A stretch of 64,000 bases of DNA from Sphingomonas sp. QA11. Lineage in GTDB: Bacteria; Pseudomonadota; Alphaproteobacteria; Sphingomonadales; Sphingomonadaceae. The notes below the pieces were generated by a model. That model searched no databases and had not been told where the DNA came from. It was given only the letters and a program-made list of their open reading frames with translations. A program made the translations under genes and the position numbers. Below are positions 48,270 to 56,779 of this stretch, piece after piece (the first letter of the stretch is position 1; each line of letters begins with the position of its first letter). The stretch covers positions 2,232,001 to 2,296,000 of the forward strand of contig NZ_CP098774.1 in NCBI RefSeq assembly GCF_028473665.1, read 5' to 3'.

Positions 48270-49547
48270 ATGTCAGCAGATCAGCCCACGACCGACGGAA
48301 AGCATGAATGGCGACGCGGCTGGCCGATCGTCGCTGGTTCGGCCGCGCTGTTCGCAACCGGCCCCGGACTCTACCAGAACCTGTCGAGCCTGTTCGTGCC
48401 CGGCATGCAGGAGAGCTTCGGCTGGTCGCGCGGAGACATCTCCACTGCGGCGGGAATCGGACTGCTCGGGGCATTGTCGGCCCCTTTCATCGGGCGGCTG
48501 GTCGATCGCATCGGGGCGGTCCCGGTGCTGATCGGGTCGGCCATCGTCCTCGGCGGCGCCCATGCCTGGCTCGCGGCAATGACCGGCGCCCTGTGGCAAT
48601 TCCAGATCGGCGTCGCGCTGCTTGCCCTCTCGGCGCCGGGGATCAGCGCCCTGGTATTCGGCAAGCTGATCGCGCGCCGGTTCGACCGGCATCGCGGTTT
48701 CGCCCTGGGCGTCGCCACCGCTGGCCTGTCGGTCTCGACCTTGCTGCTGCCACCGCTGATCGCCTGGGTGATCGCGGTATCGACCTGGCGCTCCGGCTAT
48801 CTGTTGCTGGCCGGTACGGCGATCCTGGCCGGCCTGCCGCTCGCGCTGCTGGCGATTCGCGCGACCCGGCTTGAACCGATCAGCGTCACCGGCGTGCCCG
48901 TACCGGACCATTCCGGCCTGACCGGCCGCGCCGCCCGTCGCACCGGGATTTTCTGGCGACTGGCGCTCTCGATCGCACTGGTCAACATGGCGACGATCGG
49001 TTTTGTCACCCAGCTCGTCCCCTTCGGGATGGATCGCGCCCTGGGCGTCGGTGGTGCCGCCATGCTCGTCTCGGCCTATGCGCTGTCGCAAGTGGTCGGG
49101 CGGCTCGGCATGGGGGCGTTGGTCGATCTCTTTCCTGCGAACCGGTTGGCGGCACTCGTCAGCCTCGTTTCCGCGGCCGGCTTCGCCGTGCTTTTCACTG
49201 ACAGCCCCGGCCTCGCGATCGCCCTTGTTGCCGTATTCTTCGCCGGCCTGATGAACGGTGCCGAGCAGGACCTGCTGCCCTATCTCGTCTCCCGCCTGTT
49301 TGGCCTTCGCGCTTATGGCGAGATCTTCGGCAGCCTGTTCATGCTCTCGCTGTTCGGTTCGGCAATCGGAATCGTCGGGTTCGGCCGCCTACACGATTCA
49401 ACGGGCGGATATGATGTCGCGCTCCTCATCGCGGGCATCGCGATGCTCGTGGCCGCCGCCCTGCTGGCATCGCTGCGCGCGACGGCGGAAAAGCAGGACG
49501 ACACCGAACCGCTCATATCACAGGCGTTCGTGCCCGGCGGACACTGA
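48270..49547 (+). CDS. MFS transporter
   Basis: A 425-residue major facilitator with twelve hydrophobic helices. After helix 2 the loop FIGRLVDRIGAVPVL matches the MFS motif A region (GxxxDRxGxR), and the second half has the related VVGRLGMGALVDLFPANRL. It resembles oxalate/formate- or monocarboxylate-type antiporters in its N-terminal LYQNLSSLFVPGMQESFGWSRGDIS. The substrate is unknown. It is a single gene with ruvX upstream. Confidence 0.9.
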   Translation: MSADQPTTDGKHEWRRGWPIVAGSAALFATGPGLYQNLSSLFVPGMQESFGWSRGDISTAAGIGLLGALSAPFIGRLVDRIGAVPVLIGSAIVLGGAHAWLAAMTGALWQFQIGVALLALSAPGISALVFGKLIARRFDRHRGFALGVATAGLSVSTLLLPPLIAWVIAVSTWRSGYLLLAGTAILAGLPLALLAIRATRLEPISVTGVPVPDHSGLTGRAARRTGIFWRLALSIALVNMATIGFVTQLVPFGMDRALGVGGAAMLVSAYALSQVVGRLGMGALVDLFPANRLAALVSLVSAAGFAVLFTDSPGLAIALVAVFFAGLMNGAEQDLLPYLVSRLFGLRAYGEIFGSLFMLSLFGSAIGIVGFGRLHDSTGGYDVALLIAGIAMLVAAALLASLRATAEKQDDTEPLISQAFVPGGH

Positions 49548-49670
49548 TCCGATCCTTCAGTAGATACAGCCCTGCCCCCGTGCCCGGCGAAACCGCCGGT
49601 TTGAACGTTGTTACGCTGGCGACTGAGCCTGTCCGGCGTATCATGCCCGTGGTTGTCGGGGGGCTCCAAT

Positions 49671-50279
49671 ATGCAGTCGATCATTATCAGCACGTCACGC
49701 AGATCACTTGTTGCAGGCTTGTCGCTGGCCCTGCTCGGCGGCTGCGCCGCCAGCGGGATCGATCGCCCGGCCGGCGCATCGTCGACCGCCAAGTGCGATG
49801 TGCAGTCGGTCAACTCCCCTCCGGGCCGGATCTGGTGGAAGGAGCAGCGCTGGCGCTACACCACCGATGCCGATGCCACCGCCGCCTATCAGGCCATCAC
49901 GACCGGCAACGATGCCTGGCCCAACTGGTTCACCCCGCATGAGCAGGATCTGGCGGTTGGCGTCCGCTTCCAGATGGCGGTGAGCAAGGGCCAGCCGGAA
50001 ACCAGCCCCGGCGGCTTCGGAACGTTCGACGATGTCGCCAGTGTCCGCGACGTCCGCCGCTATCTCGCGGTCCGCTATGCCTGGAAACCGGAGGTCGACC
50101 GCGTCGTCACCTATGAGGTGATCAAGCCGCTCCCGGTGAAGATCGGGCCGATCGGCCCGCAGACCGACCCGCATGGCTGCGCCTGGTTGCCCGGCCGCTG
50201 GTCGCAATTGCAGATGCTGGTGCCACCCGCGACCAGGATCGACTATCTCAAGGTGATCGGGGTGCGATCGATCAAATAG
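49671..50279 (+). CDS. Lipoprotein of unknown function
   Basis: 202 residues from ATG 49671, preceded by a GGGGGG run. The signal SLVAGLSLALLGGC ends in a lipobox with Cys25. The mature domain contains WWKEQRWRYTTDADATAAYQ, DVRRYLAVRYAWKPEVDRVV and YEVIKPLPVKIGPIGPQTD. No family was recognised. The last eight bases overlap the end of the convergent DUF805 gene. Confidence 0.75.
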   Translation: MQSIIISTSRRSLVAGLSLALLGGCAASGIDRPAGASSTAKCDVQSVNSPPGRIWWKEQRWRYTTDADATAAYQAITTGNDAWPNWFTPHEQDLAVGVRFQMAVSKGQPETSPGGFGTFDDVASVRDVRRYLAVRYAWKPEVDRVVTYEVIKPLPVKIGPIGPQTDPHGCAWLPGRWSQLQMLVPPATRIDYLKVIGVRSIK

Positions 50280-50886
50280 CATCTCCGGACTTTCGCGGAT
50301 CCTCGCCGAAGCGATTCGGCCCCTTGGTGCCATCCAGCACAAGCTGGATCACCAATAACCCGAGCGACGCGAGATACAGCATGTTGTTGATCACCAGCAT
50401 GCCGAACAGGCTCAGATCGGGCTCTCCCGTGCCATTCCCGAAACTTGCAAAGACGCGCGGCATCATCCCAAGACCGATCATCAGGAAAATCGCCGCCGGC
50501 AGACCCCAATATCCGCCCTTGCCCCGGTCATGAAGCCGGCGCGCCACGGCGCTCGCCACCAGGACAAGAGCGACGCCGAAGATCACGGACAGTCCCCTCA
50601 CCAACCCCGCAAAATCCGGAATCAGTTCCGGATGATTGCCCTCGATCGAGATCGAATAGCTGCCCGGGCCGGAGGTGACCCTTGCCTGATCGGGATGCTC
50701 GACGGCAAATTGCCGCATCTTGGCCATGGTGGACGTCATCATCGGCGCCATCGCGGCAAACATCGCCAGCATGCTCAAGCCAATCACCGTTCCGGCATAA
50801 ACCCAGAATTGCGCCAGCGTGTCGCGCCCGGAAAAGCGCCCCACATTACGCAAGCCGCGCCAGATTATCCTCAAGATTTCCCACAT
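50272..50886 (-). CDS. DUF805 membrane protein
   Basis: A 204-residue membrane protein with four helices and the two hallmarks of DUF805: the N-terminal GRFSGRDTLAQFWVY and the cytoplasmic loop ARRLHDRGKGGYWGL. The family is of unknown function. The central loop is longer than usual (about 45 residues between helices 2 and 3). It overlaps the lipoprotein gene at its 3' end. Confidence 0.9.
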   Translation of the reverse strand: MWEILRIIWRGLRNVGRFSGRDTLAQFWVYAGTVIGLSMLAMFAAMAPMMTSTMAKMRQFAVEHPDQARVTSGPGSYSISIEGNHPELIPDFAGLVRGLSVIFGVALVLVASAVARRLHDRGKGGYWGLPAAIFLMIGLGMMPRVFASFGNGTGEPDLSLFGMLVINNMLYLASLGLLVIQLVLDGTKGPNRFGEDPRKSGDAI

Positions 50887-50982
50887 CGTCGCTCCCCCAG
50901 CGCCGCTCTATTCTAGGCTTAGCGCCGATCCCGGTCCATCCATCTTGCGCCCCGCCCCTACCCTCGCTACCCGATCCCTTTA

Positions 50983-51972
50983 ATGCCAGCCTCAGATCAC
51001 CGCCCCGCGACCCTCATTCAGGGCAGCGCCGTTTTTCCGCACCGGCACCTGACCGGAATCGACGGATTGCAGCCCCACGAGATCATGTTCCTGCTCGACG
51101 AAGCGGAGCAATGGGTCGAGGCGAACCGAAGCCGGGCGAAAAGCGACAAGCGGCTTGAGGGCCTCACCCAGATCAACGCGTTCTTCGAGAACAGCACGCG
51201 CACGCTTCTCTCGTTCGAGATCGCCGGCAAACGCCTGGGTGCCGACGTGGTCAACATGCACGCCGCCCAATCCTCGGTGAAGAAGGGCGAGACGCTGATC
51301 GACACCGCGATGACGCTCAACGCGATGCGCGCCGATGTCATCGTCATCCGCCATATGAGCTCGGGCGCGGTGCGGTTGATTGCGGACAAGGTCGATTGCC
51401 CGGTGCTCAATGCCGGCGACGGCAGCCACGAACACCCGACCCAGGCGCTGCTCGACGCGCTGACCATCCGCCGCCGCCGAGGGGCGGTCGCGGGCCAGCG
51501 AGTCGTCATCTGCGGCGACGTGCTGCATAGCCGGGTCGCCCGTTCCAACATCCTGTCGCTGACGGCGCTCGCCGCCGAGGTGCGGGTCTGCGCCCCCTCG
51601 ACGCTGATGCCCGCCGCGATCGAGCGGATGGGCGTGATGCCCTTCACTGATTTCGACGCGGCACTCGACGGTGCCGACGTGGTCATGATGCTCCGCCTTC
51701 AGACCGAGCGCATGTCGGGCGGCTTCGTCCCCTCGATGCGCGAATATCATATGCGCTACGGCCTGACGCTCGATCGTCTCGCCCGGGCCGGGCCCGATGC
51801 GCTGGTCATGCATCCCGGCCCGATGAACCGTGGCGTGGAGATCGATTCGAACGTTGCCGACCATGCCGAGCGATCGGCCATCACGGAGCAGGTCGAGATG
51901 GGCGTGGCGGTGCGCATGGCCTGTCTCGACGTGCTGACGCGACGAGCGCGCAAGGTGGAGGGCTGGGCATGA
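50983..51972 (+). CDS. pyrB: Aspartate carbamoyltransferase catalytic subunit
   Basis: Second step of de novo pyrimidine synthesis: carbamoyl phosphate plus aspartate to carbamoyl aspartate. 329 residues, with the carbamoyl phosphate motif [13 protein letters not shown], the HPTQALLD motif and the aspartate-binding [11 protein letters not shown]. The N-terminal extension before LTGIDGL is like that of Pseudomonas-type PyrB, which forms a dodecamer with an inactive dihydroorotase homologue. The downstream gene starts four bases before its stop (ATGA) and lacks catalytic residues, so the same complex is expected here. Confidence 0.95.
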   Translation: MPASDHRPATLIQGSAVFPHRHLTGIDGLQPHEIMFLLDEAEQWVEANRSRAKSDKRLEGLTQINAFFENSTRTLLSFEIAGKRLGADVVNMHAAQSSVKKGETLIDTAMTLNAMRADVIVIRHMSSGAVRLIADKVDCPVLNAGDGSHEHPTQALLDALTIRRRRGAVAGQRVVICGDVLHSRVARSNILSLTALAAEVRVCAPSTLMPAAIERMGVMPFTDFDAALDGADVVMMLRLQTERMSGGFVPSMREYHMRYGLTLDRLARAGPDALVMHPGPMNRGVEIDSNVADHAERSAITEQVEMGVAVRMACLDVLTRRARKVEGWA

Positions 51973-53198
51973 TCCGCGCCTTCTCCAACGCTAACCTGGT
52001 CGGCGCGCGGGCGGACGGCGCCACGACGCTGGTGATCGATGCCGAGAAGATCGTCTCGACCAACGTCAGCGCGGTACCGGAGGGCGCCGACCTCACCGAT
52101 TGCGCCACGCTCGGCCGCTCGGTCCTCGTCGCGCCCGCCATCATCGATCTTGGCGTCTTCTCCGTCGACAAGGCGGCGTGCCGCGCCGGCGGCATCGTCA
52201 GGGTCGGGTTGATGCCCGATCAGTCGCCGGTGCTCGACGACCCCGGGATCATCCAGCGCGCCGCCGACATGGGCAAGCCGGACATCTGGGTCCATCCGAT
52301 CGCCGCCGCGACGCGCGGCCTGGCCGGTACTGACCTGGCCGAAATGGCGATAGCCCATGATGCCGGCGCCCGTGCCGTTGCCACCGGCCGTCGCTGGATC
52401 GCCGATTCAGGCGTGATGCGCCGCGTGCTCGCCTATGCGCGTGACTGCGACCTCACCGTCATCGCCCATGCCGAGGATGCCGGGCTCGTCGGCTCGGCCG
52501 TCGCGACCGAGGGCGAGACCGCGACCCGTCTCGGCCTGCCCTCCGCGCCCGCCACCGCCGAAGCACTGGCGATCGCCCGCGACCTGCTGCTCGCCGAGGA
52601 AACCGGCGCCCGCATCCACTTCCGCCAGGTGACGACGTCAGCCGGCTTCGATCTGGTCGGCCGCGCCAAGGCGCGCGGCCTGCCGGTGACCTGCGGCATC
52701 ACCCCTGCCCATCTGTTCCTGTCCGACAATGCGATGAGCGATTTCCGCACCTTCGCGCATCTTTCCCCCGCGCTCCGCAGCGAAAGCGACCGTCAGGCGG
52801 CGCTCGCGGCGGTCGCTGACGGCACGATCGACATCCTCTGCTCGGGCCATGATCCGCGCGGGCCAGAGGAAAAGCGCCTGCCCTTCGCCGATTCCTCCGC
52901 GGGCATGGCCGGCGCCGAGACCCTGCTCGCGCTGTCGCTTGGGCTGGTCCGCGATCAGGTGATCGGGATCGACCGGCTGTTCGCCTTGCTCGCCGCCAAT
53001 CCGGCGAAGATCCTGGGGCTGGATTCAGGCACGCTGACACCGGGCGCGCCCGCCGACTTCATGCTGCTCGACTGGGAAGCGCCGTGGCAGATCGATACTG
53101 ATCGCATGGTCGCGAAGGCCGGCAACACGCCGTTCGACAAGCTGCCGGTGCAAGGCAAGGTGCTTCGCCTGTTCAAGGGCGGCAGTGAACTGCGCTAG
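51969..53198 (+). CDS. Dihydroorotase-like protein lacking the HxH motif (PyrC'/PyrX type)
   Basis: 409-residue amidohydrolase-fold protein. Active class I dihydroorotases begin with DLHVHLREP; here the corresponding strand reads [16 protein letters not shown], with Gly62-Val63-Phe64 in place of the HVH metal ligands. The second ligand region AHAEDAG is present and the last reads [10 protein letters not shown]. It resembles the non-catalytic PyrC' of Pseudomonas, which stabilises PyrB. A functional dihydroorotase should therefore be elsewhere in the genome. Translation is coupled to pyrB by a four-base overlap. Confidence 0.88.
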   Translation: MIRAFSNANLVGARADGATTLVIDAEKIVSTNVSAVPEGADLTDCATLGRSVLVAPAIIDLGVFSVDKAACRAGGIVRVGLMPDQSPVLDDPGIIQRAADMGKPDIWVHPIAAATRGLAGTDLAEMAIAHDAGARAVATGRRWIADSGVMRRVLAYARDCDLTVIAHAEDAGLVGSAVATEGETATRLGLPSAPATAEALAIARDLLLAEETGARIHFRQVTTSAGFDLVGRAKARGLPVTCGITPAHLFLSDNAMSDFRTFAHLSPALRSESDRQAALAAVADGTIDILCSGHDPRGPEEKRLPFADSSAGMAGAETLLALSLGLVRDQVIGIDRLFALLAANPAKILGLDSGTLTPGAPADFMLLDWEAPWQIDTDRMVAKAGNTPFDKLPVQGKVLRLFKGGSELR

Positions 53199-53251
53199 CG
53201 CTCAAGACTGCGGATAGTGTTTCGAAACGGGCCCGTCGGCAGTGCAAGATA

Positions 53252-53412
53252 ATGATTCGCGTGGAGGGCGCGGAGGACGCCAAGAAGAAGGTCCGCCAGC
53301 AGCTCGGCGGTTTGCGATGGCAAGGGCGCCCCGCAAACGGGGAACTCATCGGCGCAGGCTGATAGAGATCGAAAACGAACTCTTTGTTCTCTGCGCCCTC
53401 CGCGCGAACAAT
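53252..53412. repeat. Imperfect 30-bp terminal inverted repeats, MITE-like
   Basis: The left arm (starting TTCGCGTGGAGGGCGCGG at 53255) and the right arm (complement of 53382-53412, reading TTCGCGCGGAGGGCGCAG) match at most positions over about 30 bases. Between them are smaller stems, e.g. CCGCC/GGCGG and GTTTGCG/CGCAAAC. Size and arrangement resemble a small non-autonomous element or an extragenic repeat pair. No target-site duplication was identified. Confidence 0.45.
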
Positions 53413-53471
53413 TCTCTTTGCTTCAACCGTACCAATAACGTGAATGTCGATCCGGCCCAGCTTCAGCCGTC

Positions 53472-53492
53472 ATGCCGGACTGGTTCCGGCAT
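53472..53492. repeat. REP-like palindrome
   Basis: ATGCCGGA and TCCGGCAT, perfect complements around CTGGT. The same core (TCCGG with a CTTGT/ACAAG loop) recurs twice at 63.7-63.8 kb in this window. Confidence 0.55.
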
Positions 53493-53644
53493 CCACTGTC
53501 CCGCACGCTCCTCGCCACCCGGTTTGTGGAGCAGTGCCGCCTGGGACAGGTTCGGGGCGACAACTGCATTCAATATGTTCTTATGAGCCCGTTCAAGCCG
53601 GATAGCGAAGCCGTGTCGCGGCACAACCAGGACACTCTGGATGC

Positions 53645-53678
53645 AAAGAACGGCGGAAACCAAAAGGCCCCGCCGTTC
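53645..53678 (-). terminator. Terminator of SPOR gene
   Basis: On the minus strand, GAACGGCGG and its perfect 9-bp complement CCGCCGTTC around a 13-base T-rich loop, followed by TTTGC. It lies about 45 bases after the stop of the SPOR/TPR gene. Confidence 0.6.
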
Positions 53679-53722
53679 AGGTCTGGCAATGAAGGACGAG
53701 CATCGCCCGCCCGTCTTCGCAA

Positions 53723-55102
53723 TCAGCGCGAGGCCATCTGCCGGCCGGCGGGATGTGCCCATAGCGCGACCTGATCGCCGGCATGGGCGCGGACGAAGCA
53801 ATTGCCGCCCTTGGCCTTGTAGCTGCGGCACAGCGCATCTGCCTCGCCGCGGGCGAAACCGCCGACCGAAAGGCGATAGAAAGTGCCCGCCTTCGACGTG
53901 ATGCTCATGCCCGAAGGCGTCTGCGCGGCGAAGCTCGCATTGCTGCGCGTGACTCGGGTCCAGGCATTCTTGGCCACCGCCGCATTCTCGAATGCGCCGA
54001 GCTGGACGAAGAAGCTGCCCTTGGCCGGGGTGCGCGGCGCGGCCGTCGCGCTCGCCACGCGGACCGGGGCTGAAACCTCGGACGCCGGAGCCGGACGCGA
54101 CACGGGCTCCCTGGCGCTGGCCGGGAGGTGCTGCACGACTTCCTCGCGCGGGCCGAAGACCACGCTGGCAAAGGCAGGCGCCGGTGTCGAGGCAACCTCG
54201 ACCGGCGCCGGGGCAGGCGTTGCGCCCGCATCGGGCACCGGCGCGGCGGCGGGAACGGGCGTTCCCATCTCCTGTGCTACCTTGGCGGCATTCTCGGCCT
54301 GGCCGGGCATGAACGCATCGACCGGCGCAAGGGCGGCGAGCCCGACGCCCGACGTGGCGTTCAGCGCAAGCGCGGTCGGCTGGCCCGGATCGCGCACCGG
54401 CGTGACGCCGAGCAGTGAGGCGACCTGATCATAGGCTGATTTCGGGCGGGCAAAGGTCGCCCATTGAGTCATCCGCTGATCGACCTCGGCCGGCGCCAGA
54501 TCGACAGCAGCCATCATCCTGGCATCCTGCCAGCGGCCGGCAAGCGCGAGGCTGAGTGCGAAATTCTGCCGGGTCTTGGCGTCGGCCCCTGGGGTACGCA
54601 CCGCTGCATTCAGCATCTCGACCGCGCCGGCGGGGTCGCCCGCCAGTGCCATGGCCAACCCGCGGTCGCTGACCGGAATGATGTCCTTGTGCGTATCGAG
54701 CGTCTGGCGCGCGCCGCTCCAGTCGCCCGTGGCGATCTGGGTCAAGGCGAGGTTGAGCGGCAATTTGCCGTTGCTGGCATCGAGCGTCATCGCATCGGCA
54801 AAGGCCTGACGCGCTGAATCGAAACGACCGGCACGGAGATAGCTGTTGGCCAGCAGCACGCGGAAGCTCGTTACCTGCGGGCGGAGGCCCACCGCGGCTT
54901 CGGCATGGGCCACTGCCTGCTCGGGCCTCCCGCTGGCGAGCGCCGCCTGCGCCTTGCCGGCTTCGGCAGCTGCCTTGCGCTCGGCGCGCGATTCGTCGCG
55001 CGCGCTGGCAAAGGCTATGCCGCCATGCGAAGTGATGCCGGCCAGTGCGCCGCACGCCACCAGCGCGCCGAGCCCAAGAGTGACGATCGCCCGGGTCTTC
55101 AT
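53723..55102 (-). CDS. TPR and SPOR-domain exported protein
   Basis: 459 residues from ATG 55102 (AGGGGA upstream). The N-terminal membrane anchor or signal (IVTLGLGALVACGALAGI) is followed by TPR-like helices (residues about 40-200: EQAVAHAEAAVGLRPQVTSF, AFADAMTLDASNGKLPLNLA). A Pro/Ala-rich linker leads to a C-terminal SPOR domain (KGSFFVQLGAFENAAVAKNA ... SVGGFARGEADALCRSYKAKG). SPOR domains bind glycan strands stripped of peptides, typically at division sites. Last gene of a ParA operon. Confidence 0.9.
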   Translation of the reverse strand: MKTRAIVTLGLGALVACGALAGITSHGGIAFASARDESRAERKAAAEAGKAQAALASGRPEQAVAHAEAAVGLRPQVTSFRVLLANSYLRAGRFDSARQAFADAMTLDASNGKLPLNLALTQIATGDWSGARQTLDTHKDIIPVSDRGLAMALAGDPAGAVEMLNAAVRTPGADAKTRQNFALSLALAGRWQDARMMAAVDLAPAEVDQRMTQWATFARPKSAYDQVASLLGVTPVRDPGQPTALALNATSGVGLAALAPVDAFMPGQAENAAKVAQEMGTPVPAAAPVPDAGATPAPAPVEVASTPAPAFASVVFGPREEVVQHLPASAREPVSRPAPASEVSAPVRVASATAAPRTPAKGSFFVQLGAFENAAVAKNAWTRVTRSNASFAAQTPSGMSITSKAGTFYRLSVGGFARGEADALCRSYKAKGGNCFVRAHAGDQVALWAHPAGRQMASR

Positions 55103-55121
55103 CGGAATTCCCCTGTTCAAA

Positions 55122-55874
55122 TCAACGTGTCGCGCGCGGCGGCAGCTGGCGGACCAGCTCTTCCACCTCGGGCAGAGAGTGCAGGAAGCTGTCGAGCGCC
55201 TGAGTCACCAGGACCTGGGCCGAACAATTGTGCAGCGCGCTCGCAAGGCGGAGGCGCAGATGGCGCTCCTGGTCGAGGCGCAGCGTGAAGGCGGCCTTGC
55301 CTTGCTTGGCCAACGTCTCGCGCCCGATACGCGCGGCGGTCGCCGACGAAATGGGGGCTGGCGACATGGCGGCTGGCGAGACGGGAGCCGGCGAAGCAGG
55401 AGCCGGCGCAACCGGCGCAGGCTTCGCGGTCCGGACGGCGAGCACCGACATTGGCTCGGGTTGGGGCTCTGGCTGGGGCTCGACCTCGGCGGCGGGTTCT
55501 GGCTCGGGCTCCATTGCCTCATATGCGGGTTCGGGCTCGTAGCTGTCCTCCGGCTCATCGGCCGGCTCGTACTCGTAGGAAGGCTCAAGCTCGATCGCGC
55601 GCCTCACGACCGGCAGCGGCGCCTCGAACTCCTCCTGCAGCGCCTCGCGCTGGCGCAGAACGGGCGGCACGGCGGCCGGCGGCGCATAGGCCGGCTCGGC
55701 GCCATGGCCGTCCGGATGCCCCATATCGTTCCAGCCGAGATCGTCCTGCGCGCCGGGGATGGCGCCGAAGCCACCGAACCCCTGTGGCCGCATGGCCGGA
55801 CGAGCCTGCCCCTTGCGGGCGAGCAGCGTCGACGAGAGCGAAGCGAGCGGCTTGGGCTGTCCGAACGTCGTCAT
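55122..55874 (-). CDS. ParA-partner protein with disordered middle and helical C-terminal domain
   Basis: 250 residues. An N-terminal stretch MTTFGQPKPLASLSSTLLARKGQARP is followed by about 120 residues of Pro/Glu/Ala-rich, probably disordered sequence. The compact C-terminal domain of about 75 residues contains ARIGRETLAKQGKAAFTLRL then a helix pair, resembling ribbon-helix-helix proteins (RLDQERHLRLRLASALHNCS). It starts four bases after the ParA stop, in the position of a ParB-like cargo or adaptor. No known family was assigned. Confidence 0.75.
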   Translation of the reverse strand: MTTFGQPKPLASLSSTLLARKGQARPAMRPQGFGGFGAIPGAQDDLGWNDMGHPDGHGAEPAYAPPAAVPPVLRQREALQEEFEAPLPVVRRAIELEPSYEYEPADEPEDSYEPEPAYEAMEPEPEPAAEVEPQPEPQPEPMSVLAVRTAKPAPVAPAPASPAPVSPAAMSPAPISSATAARIGRETLAKQGKAAFTLRLDQERHLRLRLASALHNCSAQVLVTQALDSFLHSLPEVEELVRQLPPRATR

Positions 55875-55878
55875 CGGA

Positions 55879-56595
55879 TCACCCCACCACACGGCGGCCG
55901 AAGCCGCCTGCTGCCGGACGCTGCGCGGCATAGCCGTGCGCGGCCGTTGGCGCCGCGAACACGGTGCGGCGGAAATTCTTCTCGAGACGGTCGGAGATAT
56001 AAGTCCAGAGTGCCTGGATCTCCTGGCTCGACCGGCCATTGCCGTCGACTTCCATCACCGTGCGGCCGTCGATCATTGAGGCGGCGAAATCGGTGCGGTG
56101 ATGGACGGTGATCGGGGCGACGGTGCCGTGCTGCGACAGCGCGACGGCGGCTTCGGAGGTGATTTTTGCCTTGGGCGTGGCGCCGTTGACGACGAACAGC
56201 AACGGCTTGCCGGCGCGTTCGCAGAGGTCGACGGTGGCGCCGACGGCGCGCAGGTCGTGCGGTGACGGGCGGGTCGGGATGACGATCAGTTCGGCGACGG
56301 CGATCACGCTCTGGATCGCCATGGTGATGGCGGGCGGCGTATCGATCATCGCCAGGCGGAAGCCCTGCTGGCGCAGCACCTCCAGGTCGGCGGCGAGCCG
56401 GGCGACCGTGGTCTGGGCGAAGGCGGGATATTCGCTGTGCCGTTCGTTCCACCAGTCGGACAGCGACCCTTGGGGGTCGATATCGATCAGCACGACCGGG
56501 CCGGCCCCGGCCAATTGAGCCTGGACGGCCAGATGCCCTGACAAGGTCGTCTTGCCCGATCCGCCTTTTTGCGATGCCATCGCGAGAACGCGCAT
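55879..56595 (-). CDS. ParA-family ATPase
   Basis: A 238-residue deviant-Walker ATPase that probably positions a cargo by ATP-dependent surface or nucleoid binding. Start at 56595 (AAGGGG upstream); a TTG at 56607 would add four residues. Deviant Walker A KGGSGKTT at residues 10-17 with the signature Lys10, Walker A' VVLIDIDPQGSLSDW and Walker B LAMIDTPPA. It lacks the DNA-binding N-terminal extension of plasmid ParA and is not adjacent to parB or gidAB, so it is not the chromosome-partition ParA. It is followed by two co-directional genes, including a SPOR protein. Confidence 0.92.
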   Translation of the reverse strand: MRVLAMASQKGGSGKTTLSGHLAVQAQLAGAGPVVLIDIDPQGSLSDWWNERHSEYPAFAQTTVARLAADLEVLRQQGFRLAMIDTPPAITMAIQSVIAVAELIVIPTRPSPHDLRAVGATVDLCERAGKPLLFVVNGATPKAKITSEAAVALSQHGTVAPITVHHRTDFAASMIDGRTVMEVDGNGRSSQEIQALWTYISDRLEKNFRRTVFAAPTAAHGYAAQRPAAGGFGRRVVG

Positions 56596-56779
56596 GTGCC
56601 CCTTCAACTCCCGCTATTCGAGGAGGTTGAATGCCATGCGAGACGTCAAGAAGCGGTTAACGAGCCTTCCGGACGGCCGGGTCAGTCCCCGGTCGACACA
56701 ATGTCCCTAACGGAATCTTTGCCAAATACCGGATAGAGGGCATTATCACCCCTGTAGCGTAGCGGGGATTGGAGACATC

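Larger units (their letters stand above)
53199..53722. other. Repeat-rich gap of about 520 bases
   Basis: No convincing gene. It contains an imperfect long inverted repeat (53252-53290 versus 53382-53412), internal hairpins, a REP-like palindrome (53472-53492), another long imperfect inverted repeat beginning CTGTCCC and closing GGGACAG (about 53495-53560), and the terminator of the SPOR gene (53648-53678). Confidence 0.7.

Noticed and set aside
53472..53774. 100-codon plus-strand frame in the gap before the SPOR gene
   Set aside because: It crosses a REP palindrome, a terminator and the end of the SPOR gene, and has no protein-like pattern.
55879..56595. Chromosome-partition ParA
   Set aside because: No parB, gidA/gidB or parS-like sites nearby; the partner is not ParB-like.
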